IMG/VR virus record: IMGVR_UViG_3300027734_000010 | Span: 1-39,452 of that record | DNA from: a virus | Reading direction: 5' to 3' (one strand) | Length of the DNA stretch: 39,452 nt | In this document: one piece after another, positions 25,944-31,400 of the stretch | Numbering within the stretch: position 1 is the first letter of the stretch | Layout of the letters: every line of letters starts with the position of its first letter | Translations under genes and position numbers: made by a program | The notes under the pieces: model-generated | Told to the model about the DNA's origin: nothing | Database searches by the model: none | Seen by the model: the letters and a program-made list of their open reading frames with translations, nothing else

Positions 25944-27808
25944 CTAGGTCGCCACGCCACAGACTTACGCCCGTGGGTGGGTGTGTATATGTTTGGCAGG
26001 TTCCACTCAAAGAACCACTGCGCCATAACACAGTCGTTCGTTCTGCCATACGGGTAATGCGTGACTTCATCAATCAGTTTCATACTGATGATTTTGCCTT
26101 CATTTCTGTATGGTAATCTTACCCTACCAAAGCGATAATGGGGGGCGATTGTCTCAACGCCATACTCTGCATCAGATTTATTGCGGGAAGTAGTGTGAGC
26201 AATAATGTCAACACCGTGCCTGGAACGCCACTGGCGCACATGGTCATACTGGAGTAGGAACCTTTGAGCAGCGTTGGCTTCAACAATCCAAGTGGTAATG
26301 GGAAACCCCAAAGCATCACTGGTATGTTGCCATTCGTTCATAATGCCCACATACTCACGGCTGTCGTGGATGTAGTCCAAGAAGTCTGGGGCATCCATCT
26401 TCTGACGAACAAGGTCAATCAAAAATCGCTGCTCTGATTCAGGATGATAAATCCACCATTGTACCGACCAGAACATTGTGGGACTGGGGTCAGCCGTAGC
26501 AATAGAGATGCAGTCGTTGGGGTTCAGTCCCTTGGGTATCTGAAGTCGGTCCCGTTCTTTGTCTAGGCAACCTGGGTAATCCCCATCGCCATAAATCCAA
26601 GCCTTCGGTACCAGGACTTCTGACGGGTCAGTATCTTCTTGTTGGTAAATAACGCTAAAACGTTCACCACGGTTTTCCTGTAGCGTCTGAATCTTGCGCC
26701 AAGGCAGTCGGTTGGGGGACAGCAGGCAACCTTCGGGGTACGGTTTGGCTTTTTTGCCATGGTCCTCCTCGCATCGGTCCTCGTAATGGGCCTTAAAAAT
26801 AATGTGGTGATACTTTTTGTCTAAACGGTCTGCTGTGTTGAGCCGTTCAATGTACTCTTCCTCGCCCTCTTCTTCCTCATCGTCTGAGGGGGCAGTCATG
26901 TCTAGGGCGTAGCGGTAAAGGTCGTCTGAGGAAATGCGCTGTCCCTGAAGGATAAGTAGTCCTCCTGGTTCCAGTCGAGTTTCACCCACGTCAACCCACA
27001 TGTCTTGCAGGGCTTCCTTCTGTTCCACGCTTCTAAGTTTGCGTGGGTCCACAAGGTCGTCCCAGATAACAAAGTCGTATCGTCCACCGATGAAGGCAGT
27101 GTCCATTCCGTAGGCCGACCACGTTGGTTCTTTTTCAGAGATTGCACCCGCATCTTCATACTGCATGACAATGAAACCATCGGATGTCCACATTTCTCTA
27201 TCAAGAGGTTTGAAACGTCCAAAATCCAAAGCCATAGTGGACTCGGCATCCAAGGCTGAACCCTTCCGTAGTAACGTGGGGTCTGCTTTTTCAGGGATAA
27301 CACGCTCAAGGCTCCTTCGTAGTCGTAGCACGTTGCGCTTTGCCAGCGACATTGTGTTAGACCCAATCATACCTCTGATGTTGCGATTGCGAGCAGTCAC
27401 CCAGGCGGGGATGTCGTGTACGAAGCAGGCAGTCTTACCAGCGCCCGGAGGGGCGTTGATTACTACATACTCTTCAAAGGGCGTGTCAAGAAAGGCTGCG
27501 ATGCGGTTAGCGGCTTCTACCTGCCAAGGATAAGCAATACGCCCAAAGTAACGGCGTTGAAAATAAGCAAAGTCCTCCAAGGCCCTAGCCGCTTCGGATG
27601 ATAAGTCCTCATGCTTGATGGGACCCGGTAAGTCCTCTTCGTTCTTAGCGATAAGGAGTTCCGTCTTAGCAAGACCCCCCGTTGTAGTGTTTTCCAGTCG
27701 GGCCGCAGTGCTACGGGAGAAGCCCGCTTGCTTTGCTGCTTTCTCCATTGAGTAGCCATTGTTACGAAGCGTCCAGTACTTCTGCCTTTGAATTGCGGTT
27801 ATCGCCAT
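25922..27808 (-). CDS. Terminase large subunit with an N-terminal helix-turn-helix
   Basis: 628 residues. Residues about 6-40 form a helix-turn-helix (NNGYSMEKAAKQAGFSRSTAARLE) of the kind usually found in small terminase subunits. The ATPase has Walker A APPGAGKT (119-126) and Walker B YDFVIWDD (about 254-261). The C-terminal RNase-H-like nuclease begins with the Asp in ATADPSP (440). No separate small terminase with an HTH is seen, so DNA recognition may be built into this chain. It powers DNA packaging and cuts the concatemer. Confidence 0.93.
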   Translation of the reverse strand: MAITAIQRQKYWTLRNNGYSMEKAAKQAGFSRSTAARLENTTTGGLAKTELLIAKNEEDLPGPIKHEDLSSEAARALEDFAYFQRRYFGRIAYPWQVEAANRIAAFLDTPFEEYVVINAPPGAGKTACFVHDIPAWVTARNRNIRGMIGSNTMSLAKRNVLRLRRSLERVIPEKADPTLLRKGSALDAESTMALDFGRFKPLDREMWTSDGFIVMQYEDAGAISEKEPTWSAYGMDTAFIGGRYDFVIWDDLVDPRKLRSVEQKEALQDMWVDVGETRLEPGGLLILQGQRISSDDLYRYALDMTAPSDDEEEEGEEEYIERLNTADRLDKKYHHIIFKAHYEDRCEEDHGKKAKPYPEGCLLSPNRLPWRKIQTLQENRGERFSVIYQQEDTDPSEVLVPKAWIYGDGDYPGCLDKERDRLQIPKGLNPNDCISIATADPSPTMFWSVQWWIYHPESEQRFLIDLVRQKMDAPDFLDYIHDSREYVGIMNEWQHTSDALGFPITTWIVEANAAQRFLLQYDHVRQWRSRHGVDIIAHTTSRNKSDAEYGVETIAPHYRFGRVRLPYRNEGKIISMKLIDEVTHYPYGRTNDCVMAQWFFEWNLPNIYTPTHGRKSVAWRPSWLRAKV

Positions 27809-27834
27809 TGGGGTCCAAAAAAATATAGAGAAAA

Positions 27835-27975
27835 TTACAGGTCGTAGTCAGCGTTAGTATACCCTGACTCTTCAGCCAACGCCGCCAACTCAGCGACCCT
27901 CTCTTCCAGCAGGGCGAGCGACAGCGAAATCTTTTCCAATGCTTCGAAGATGAGTTGTGCTTCCTGTTTGTCCAT
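27835..27975 (-). CDS. Small coiled-coil protein upstream of terminase
   Basis: 46 residues from ATG 27975, chosen because GGGTG lies just before it; the upstream TTG has no ribosome site. Nearly the whole protein is a leucine-rich heptad helix (LIFEALEKISLSLALLEERVAELAAL, split here between two turns). It is the first gene of the structural operon and could act with the terminase as an oligomerising small subunit, but it has no DNA-binding motif. Confidence 0.6.
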   Translation of the reverse strand: MDKQEAQLIFEALEKISLSLALLEERVAELAALAEESGYTNADYDL

Positions 27976-28152
27976 ACACCCATTGTAGTCGTGTGTTGAT
28001 TTGCTTGGGGTGCGCCGGGGCAAAACCAGACTGCGTGCCAGTGTAGAAAGTTAAACGAGTAGTGTTACGAGGTGGTATTTTTATATAACTAACTTAACTA
28101 CTAAGTAGGCAGGAAATCTTCGATTACTGACTACTGTTGTTTTTGATGTTGG

Positions 28153-28181
28153 AGCCTAGCACAAATCGAAACCCGTGTCAA
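28153..28181 (-). promoter_or_regulatory. Candidate promoter for the leftward structural operon
   Basis: On the minus strand TTGACA (28176-28181), a 17-bp spacer and TAGGCT (28153-28158). The -35 is perfect; the -10 keeps only the TA...T positions. It is about 180 bases upstream of the first structural gene, in the divergent region between the two main blocks. The leader also carries a short CTACT-T-AGTAG hairpin near 28098-28108. Confidence 0.5.
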
Positions 28182-28279
28182 GCGCATAGTCAGGGCCTAC
28201 TCAAACCCGATACTTAGCCATGCTAACTAAATGCCAAATCTTACATTCTGAGGCCGCCAAAAACGATAACAAAAAAGGC

Positions 28280-28307
28280 TTGACATGTCATACGGAGCGT
28301 GTATAGT
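28280..28307 (+). promoter_or_regulatory. Strong candidate promoter for the SSB operon
   Basis: TTGACA (28280-28285), a 16-bp spacer and TATAGT (28302-28307). It faces right, back to back with the structural-operon promoter. It would give a leader of about 95 bases before ssb. Confidence 0.7.
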
Positions 28308-28411
28308 TACAGAGCCGGAGGAAAGTCCAACGGCAACGACACTGCAAAACTGTGCTGTCGTCTGGTTAACTTGACCAGGCGGCAGCGTGTCAGCAGAGAT
28401 AGGAAATGTGT
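28308..28411 (+). other. Structured 5' leader of ssb with an RNase-P-like 11-mer
   Basis: The leader contains GAGGAAAGTCC, the same string as the conserved CR-I core of bacterial RNase P RNA. Stems follow: CGACA/TGTCG with inner GCA/TGC, and CTGGT-TAACTTG-ACCAG. It is far too short to be an RNase P RNA. It may be an ssb-controlling leader or a small RNA. Confidence 0.35.
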
Positions 28412-28771
28412 ATGTCAGTATCAATGGTTGGAAACATTACCCGTGACCCCGAACTCAAGTTCGCCGGTACAGGTAACGCAGTATTGAACTTTTCGATTGC
28501 CCAGAATCGTAAGTACAACGACAAGAACGGTAAAGAGCAGGAAGAGGTGTCCTACTTTGACGTGACGTGCTTTGGCACCACGGCAGAGAACGTAGCCAAC
28601 TCAGTCTCCAAGGGAGTCCGTGTGATGGTTATTGGACGACTCAAGCAGAACTCATGGACTGCTGATGACGGAGCCAAGCGTAGCAAGGTGGAAATCATTG
28701 CTGACGAGGTGGGCGTAAGCCTTCGCTTCAGCGCCGCTCTGATGGCCCAGACTGCCGGGCAAGTATTCTAA
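28412..28771 (+). CDS. ssb: Single-stranded DNA-binding protein
   Basis: 119 residues from ATG 28412; AGGA at the right distance favours it over an ATG two codons earlier. It has the bacterial SSB OB-fold pattern: MVGNITRDPELKF, VLNFSIAQNRKY, EVSYFDVTCFGTTAENVANSVSKGVRVMVIGRL and VEIIADEVG. The usual disordered linker and acidic tip (DDDIPF-type) are absent, the protein ending soon after the OB fold. It should protect ssDNA during recombination-dependent replication, but probably does not recruit host repair enzymes as host SSB does. The stop overlaps the next start as TAATG. Confidence 0.93.
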   Translation: MSVSMVGNITRDPELKFAGTGNAVLNFSIAQNRKYNDKNGKEQEEVSYFDVTCFGTTAENVANSVSKGVRVMVIGRLKQNSWTADDGAKRSKVEIIADEVGVSLRFSAALMAQTAGQVF

Positions 28772-29277
28772 TGGGGCATCTCTACGATGACGAGTGCCCT
28801 GAGTGCGAGGAAGAAACCCGCCTAGAAATCATCAAGGCGCTGGAGGACTGTGGCTGGAACGTTATCCAAGACGGTTCCAAGTTGACAGTAAAGCCTGCTG
28901 CTGAGGATTGGCTGTTCGACCCGGAACACCGCAAAAACGCCCGCAAGGTAGTGACGACTAGTAACCACATGTCATTTACTGCCATTTTGGACGAGATTGA
29001 GGAACTGCACGACAAGAAGCAGCAAGACTATGGTAGAGTATCTGACCCCTATGCAAACGTGCGAGCGTCCGAGGACTTCGGTATTCCAGGTTGGGTAGGG
29101 ACAATCGTGCGGGCAAATGACAAGATGCGCCGACTCCAGAAGTTCTCACAAGACCAGGCGTTGATAAACGAATCGGTTGAGGATAGCCTTTTGGATTTGG
29201 CAACTTACGCCATTATTGCCCTTGACTTATACAGACAGGAAAACAATCCAGCATGGCAAGAAGCGTGGCAAAACTGA
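28771..29277 (+). CDS. Nmad1/DUF1599-like (MazG-fold-like) protein with N-terminal zinc knuckle
   Basis: 168 residues. The N-terminus has CPECEEE, a single CxxC knuckle. Residues about 70-160 match the nucleotide-modification-associated (DUF1599) helical domain: LHDKKQQDYG, YANVRASEDFGIPGWVG, IVRANDKMRRLQKF and SVEDSLLDLATYAIIALDLY, with acidic residues as in all-alpha NTP pyrophosphatases. The likely role is nucleotide-pool metabolism or base modification. Assignment is by remembered motif pattern. Confidence 0.7.
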   Translation: MGHLYDDECPECEEETRLEIIKALEDCGWNVIQDGSKLTVKPAAEDWLFDPEHRKNARKVVTTSNHMSFTAILDEIEELHDKKQQDYGRVSDPYANVRASEDFGIPGWVGTIVRANDKMRRLQKFSQDQALINESVEDSLLDLATYAIIALDLYRQENNPAWQEAWQN

Positions 29278-29390
29278 GCAGGGACCCCTTGGGCCGGTAT
29301 CTATTTGACATCGGCAGGAAAACCTACTACTTTTGGAGTGAGGCCCACGCCCTCAAAGCCTTCGAGTTACTAACAAAGGAGAAACAATGA
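29253..29390 (+). CDS. Hypothetical 45-residue protein
   Basis: Starts inside the end of the previous gene (25-base overlap) and stops as ATGA over the next start. Basic and aromatic (LGRYLFDIGRKTYYFWSE). No family is recognised; the couplings on both sides support translation. Confidence 0.6.
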   Translation: MARSVAKLSRDPLGRYLFDIGRKTYYFWSEAHALKAFELLTKEKQ

Positions 29391-29494
29391 AAGATGTACT
29401 TTACACCGATTGGACCATGGAACACCCCGACCCCTGGTGGTGTGACGAGTGCGGCGCAGAAGATACCCCTAGCAACTGCACCTGTGATGACTGA
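29387..29494 (+). CDS. Tiny zinc-knuckle protein (35 residues)
   Basis: An acidic peptide with WWCDECG at about 18-24 and CTC near the end, giving four potential zinc ligands. GGAG lies 8 bases before the ATG, and it overlaps the previous stop as ATGA. The next start lies 8 bases inside it. Confidence 0.65.
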   Translation: MKDVLYTDWTMEHPDPWWCDECGAEDTPSNCTCDD

Positions 29495-29747
29495 GGAAGA
29501 AACTTACGCTGAGTACCTATGGCGTGAGAGAACTGAAAGTGGGGGAGAAGTGGACAAAACCACATCAGATATCCGTGCAAGTGCCACTTCTGACGTGCTG
29601 CCCACAGATGAGTGCAAGCACGTTCCCTACTGGACAATTTATCTGGTTGAGGAGATTAGAGATAAAGGCCGTATCACCAACGTCAGGCAAAACTACGAGC
29701 AAGGAACCGAGTGCGTTTACTGCCCTATGTGTGGAGAGAAACTATGA
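29487..29747 (+). CDS. Small zinc-finger-like protein
   Basis: 86 residues from the internal ATG 29487; the longer open frame before it is a shadow of the preceding gene. The first half is acidic. The second half has CKHVPYW and a terminal CVYCPMCGEKL, so a C/H...C..C..C metal site is likely. The stop overlaps the next start as ATGA. Confidence 0.65.
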   Translation: MTEEETYAEYLWRERTESGGEVDKTTSDIRASATSDVLPTDECKHVPYWTIYLVEEIRDKGRITNVRQNYEQGTECVYCPMCGEKL

Positions 29748-29824
29748 CCGACCTGCAGGGTTTCTGGGCTGTCTGGTCTGCGCTGATGGTATTTGCTATC
29801 TGGTGCATTTGGATTAGCCGATGA
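29744..29824 (+). CDS. 26-residue single-span membrane peptide
   Basis: Almost the whole chain is one Trp-rich transmembrane helix (FWAVWSALMVFAIWCIWI). ATGA overlaps on both sides tie it to its neighbours. Its function is unknown; small phage membrane peptides often act in superinfection exclusion or lysis control. Confidence 0.65.
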   Translation: MTDLQGFWAVWSALMVFAIWCIWISR

Positions 29825-29958
29825 GTCTCTGTAAAAACTGCGGAAAGCCAATCAACACCTATAACATCAAGCCTGTGTGGTACCACTGTGATACCGGCAG
29901 GGAGATGTGCGACTATGACGACCTACTAGACATCCGGGTGGCGCAACCATACCAATAA
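29821..29958 (+). CDS. 45-residue zinc-ribbon protein
   Basis: Begins MSLCKNCGKPINTY, then HCDTGREMC, giving two cysteine pairs with an intervening His. The ATG overlaps the previous stop. It is the last gene before the 1.1-kb control region. Confidence 0.7.
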   Translation: MSLCKNCGKPINTYNIKPVWYHCDTGREMCDYDDLLDIRVAQPYQ

Positions 29959-29986
29959 CGGTATAGTCTTGACAGACAGGTTTATT

Positions 29987-30052
29987 GTACCAACTTAGGT
30001 ACGATTTCGTGTGGCACGAAACTAGCCAATAAACGGTATCGTATCTGATACC
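29987..30052 (+). other. Three consecutive inverted repeats
   Basis: GTACC-AACTTA-GGTAC (29987-30002), TTTCGTG-TGG-CACGAAA (30005-30021) and GGTATC-GTATCT-GATACC (30035-30052) follow one another within 66 bases, just after the first rightward operon. A TTGACA box lies at 29969-29974. They could be operators, a terminator or processing hairpins; there is no U-tract. Confidence 0.55.
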
Positions 30053-30072
30053 ACATCTGCTATCATGGTACC

Positions 30073-30156
30073 ATGCCATTACCCAGGACCCCCGGCGCAC
30101 TTAAGCGAGCCTTCCAAGCCTGGCGCTGGCTCCGATACTACCGTAAGTCTAAGTAA
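30073..30156 (+). CDS. Possible 27-residue cationic peptide
   Basis: A short frame encoding a very basic, Trp/Tyr-containing peptide (ALKRAFQAWRWLRYYRKSK in its C-terminal part) that would form an amphipathic helix. No ribosome site is visible before the ATG, which lies next to the palindrome ATGGTACCAT. It may be chance; the strong amphipathicity is the only argument for it. Confidence 0.3.
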   Translation: MPLPRTPGALKRAFQAWRWLRYYRKSK

Positions 30157-30354
30157 CTCTGTAGTCCATTCAGAGGCCCCTATACGCCTCTCTAACGCTC
30201 TCTAACCCCCAGGGTGTCTCCTAGGTCCAAAGAGTATAAGTATGGGTGTGTTATGACACATTCTCGTTACGGTGATACACATACACATACATACCCCCCC
30301 TCAAGGCATACCCCCCGTCAGAAATACTACTAAACCACTAGGAATTGTAGGTGT

Positions 30355-30512
30355 TGCTTGTGAACTTGTGCGGAGAAATGCTAGTAATGCAATGGGATTA
30401 GGAGGAATGCATTGGCTATCCATACATTTTGAACCATTAGTACAATTAGAATTAGTTTCTATTCTGCTTGTGACCTTGTGAATCTGTACCCTCCACTAGT
30501 GCGCTTGTGAAT
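30355..30512 (+). repeat. Iteron-like CTTGTG repeats
   Basis: A 16-mer TGCTTGTGA(A/C)CTTGTG occurs at 30355-30370 and 30465-30480 with one mismatch, and a shorter GCTTGTGAAT at 30503-30512. In all, five CTTGTG hexamers lie within about 160 bases on one strand. The arrangement suggests a replication origin or a protein-binding array. Confidence 0.5.
30447..30461. promoter_or_regulatory. 15-bp palindromic operator, copy 1 (TAGAA-N5-TTCTA)
   Basis: TAGAATTAGTTTCTA, with arms TAGAA and TTCTA. First of five related 15-mers in the control region. Confidence 0.6.
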
Positions 30513-30542
30513 ACATATGCTACTAAGTCACTAGCAATACAT

Positions 30543-30557
30543 TAGAACTACTTTCTA
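30543..30557. promoter_or_regulatory. 15-bp palindromic operator, copy 2
   Basis: TAGAACTACTTTCTA, with both arms exact. It lies 96 bp from copy 1 and 26 bp before the first SOS box. Confidence 0.6.
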
Positions 30558-30582
30558 TTACTCTCCCCTCCATAGGAGATAA

Positions 30583-30596
30583 CGAACACTTGTTCG
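30583..30596. promoter_or_regulatory. LexA-type SOS box 1
   Basis: CGAACACTTGTTCG fits the Gram-positive/actinobacterial LexA core CGAAC-N4-GTTCG exactly in both half-sites. The identical 14-mer occurs again 82 bp downstream. Host LexA would be the expected binder, as no phage lexA is seen. Confidence 0.8.
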
Positions 30597-30644
30597 CTGC
30601 CAGGGGTTTGGCGCCGATTGGACTGACAGTCTAGACCCATAGTC

Positions 30645-30659
30645 TAGAGTTAATTTCTA
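30645..30659. promoter_or_regulatory. 15-bp palindromic operator, copy 3
   Basis: TAGAGTTAATTTCTA, with one mismatch in the left arm. It overlaps the second AGTCTAGA direct repeat and sits between the two SOS boxes. Confidence 0.5.
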
Positions 30660-30664
30660 TCACC

Positions 30665-30678
30665 CGAACACTTGTTCG
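30665..30678. promoter_or_regulatory. LexA-type SOS box 2
   Basis: A second identical CGAACACTTGTTCG. A weak promoter-like TTGGAC-16-TAGTCT (about 30619-30644) lies between the two boxes, so LexA on both could block transcription from it. Confidence 0.8.
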
Positions 30679-30796
30679 CCATTCCCTGAAAGGGGGCTAA
30701 TTCGCCCTCTAAGCCCCTGACCCCCCTCCCCTAGGGCTTTACCCTCGAAACAGATTTGCGGGGCATACAGAAAAACTCCTATTTCGGGGTATTTAA

Positions 30797-30811
30797 TAGA
30801 AAACATTTCTA
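30797..30811. promoter_or_regulatory. 15-bp palindromic operator, copy 4
   Basis: TAGAAAACATTTCTA, with six-base arms TAGAAA/TTTCTA, the most symmetrical copy. It is paired with copy 5 upstream of the strong promoter at 30842. Confidence 0.65.
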
Positions 30812-30815
30812 AATA

Positions 30816-30830
30816 AAGAAAACATTTCTA
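30816..30830. promoter_or_regulatory. 15-bp palindromic operator, copy 5
   Basis: AAGAAAACATTTCTA, identical to copy 4 except for the first base. Centres are 19 bp apart, about two helical turns, so two dimers could bind on one face. It ends 11 bp before the -35 box. Confidence 0.65.
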
Positions 30831-30841
30831 GTGTTTTTGAC

Positions 30842-30869
30842 TTGACAGGGGGCTAGGGGTGTGTATACT
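30842..30869 (+). promoter_or_regulatory. Strong promoter of the second rightward operon
   Basis: TTGACA (30842-30847), a 16-bp spacer and TATACT (30864-30869), immediately after the paired 15-bp palindromes. It shares the TTGACTTGAC string with the three downstream promoter modules. Confidence 0.75.
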
Positions 30870-30898
30870 GGACATTGTCAGGGGAGGAGATACCCCCG

Positions 30899-30979
30899 AT
30901 GAGGACGGCAACGAAACGAAAGTGGAAGAGGGCTACAACTTGTGCGATACCCACCGCAGGGGGTAATTGTTTCACGTGA
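30899..30979 (+). CDS. Possible 26-residue leader peptide running into parS
   Basis: A basic peptide frame (MRTATKRKWKRATT at its start) with GGAGGAG about 10 bases upstream. Its TGA stop falls inside the parS palindrome. It could be a leader peptide or chance; another frame over the same bases also reads well and ends NLCDTHRRG at a stop just before parS. Confidence 0.25.
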   Translation: MRTATKRKWKRATTCAIPTAGGNCFT

Positions 30980-30983
30980 AACA
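30968..30983. promoter_or_regulatory. Perfect host-type parS site (ParB binding)
   Basis: TGTTTCACGTGAAACA is a perfect 16-bp palindrome containing GTTTCACGTGAAAC, the chromosomal parS consensus of actinobacteria and of most bacteria. It stands in the leader between the promoter at 30842 and the gene at 31053. No ParA or ParB gene is recognised in this genome, so host ParB would be the expected binder. Confidence 0.88.
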
Positions 30984-30989
30984 GTCGAA

Positions 30990-31025
30990 ACGCCGTAAGG
31001 CGTCTACGGGGGATAGTCTCCCCGT
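30990..31025 (+). other. Two hairpins in the leader before the 83-residue gene
   Basis: ACGCC-GTAA-GGCGT (30990-31003) carries a GNRA-like tetraloop. ACGGGG/CCCCGT (31006-31025) has an 8-base loop. There is no U-run. They follow parS directly and precede the AGAGGA ribosome site, so an attenuator or mRNA-stability role is possible. Confidence 0.5.
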
Positions 31026-31052
31026 ACTGAAGAGACAGACGAAAGAGGAATT

Positions 31053-31304
31053 ATGCAAGCGAATTACCGACAAATCGAAGATATGCTGAAGAGCATGACC
31101 CCATTTAAAGGCAACTCTATGCGGGCAGTCATTGAGAATGGAAAGGAATATCGGGTGATTTCCTACAACACCACAATTGCAATGGCAACGCTAGACGGCG
31201 TGATTCACTACTACGACCCCACGAAATACAGCACCACCACTAGCCGGCAACAGAATCTAGTTAAGCGGGCGTGGGGGCTATCGGGCGAGGCGGTTAGCCG
31301 ATGA
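31053..31304 (+). CDS. Hypothetical 83-residue protein, first gene of the second rightward operon
   Basis: Has a clear GAGGA ribosome site. Mixed alpha/beta with VIENGKEYRVISYNTTIAMAT, then a Tyr/Asp/Ser-rich C-terminus (YYDPTKYSTTTSRQQN). It resembles small uncharacterised actinophage proteins; no function is known. The stop overlaps the next start as ATGA. It is the first gene after parS, from the most strongly regulated promoter, so it is a candidate regulator or maintenance factor. Confidence 0.75.
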   Translation: MQANYRQIEDMLKSMTPFKGNSMRAVIENGKEYRVISYNTTIAMATLDGVIHYYDPTKYSTTTSRQQNLVKRAWGLSGEAVSR

Positions 31305-31399
31305 CGTGCGGATATTGGTACGATTCACTCGAAGAGGCGATATCATACAACGGGAACTACCCCGCCTACGCCATAGACGAAGTGGAGGAATGGGGGTAA
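31301..31399 (+). CDS. 32-residue acidic peptide
   Basis: Starts MTCGYWYDSLEEAISYNG and ends EEWG. The ATGA overlap with the preceding gene supports translation. Its stop lies one base before the second parS-like site. Confidence 0.55.
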   Translation: MTCGYWYDSLEEAISYNGNYPAYAIDEVEEWG

Positions 31400-31400
31400 T

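Larger units (their letters stand above)
30157..31052 (+). promoter_or_regulatory. Gene-poor control and maintenance region
   Basis: About 900 bases without a convincing gene. It holds iteron-like CTTGTG repeats (30355-30512), five TAGAA-N5-TTCTA palindromes, two SOS boxes, the AGTCTAGA direct repeat at 30628-30635 and 30641-30648, a strong promoter at 30842, a parS palindrome at 30968 and a two-hairpin leader. A TGTGT-TATG-ACACA inverted repeat lies at 30247-30260. The open frame at 30272-30481 is low-complexity and judged spurious. Confidence 0.75.

Noticed and set aside
28024-28279. tRNA or other RNA gene in the divergent intergenic region
   Set aside because: No cloverleaf or conserved TPsiC-like string was found there or in the other gaps; no tRNA gene is supported in this genome.
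28308-28411. RNase P RNA gene
   Set aside because: Only the CR-I 11-mer is present; the region is about 100 bases and lacks the other conserved cores.
30272-30481. 69-codon open frame in the control region
   Set aside because: The translation is low-complexity (His/Ile/Thr/Pro at its start), has no ribosome site and overlies the iteron-like repeats; judged spurious.
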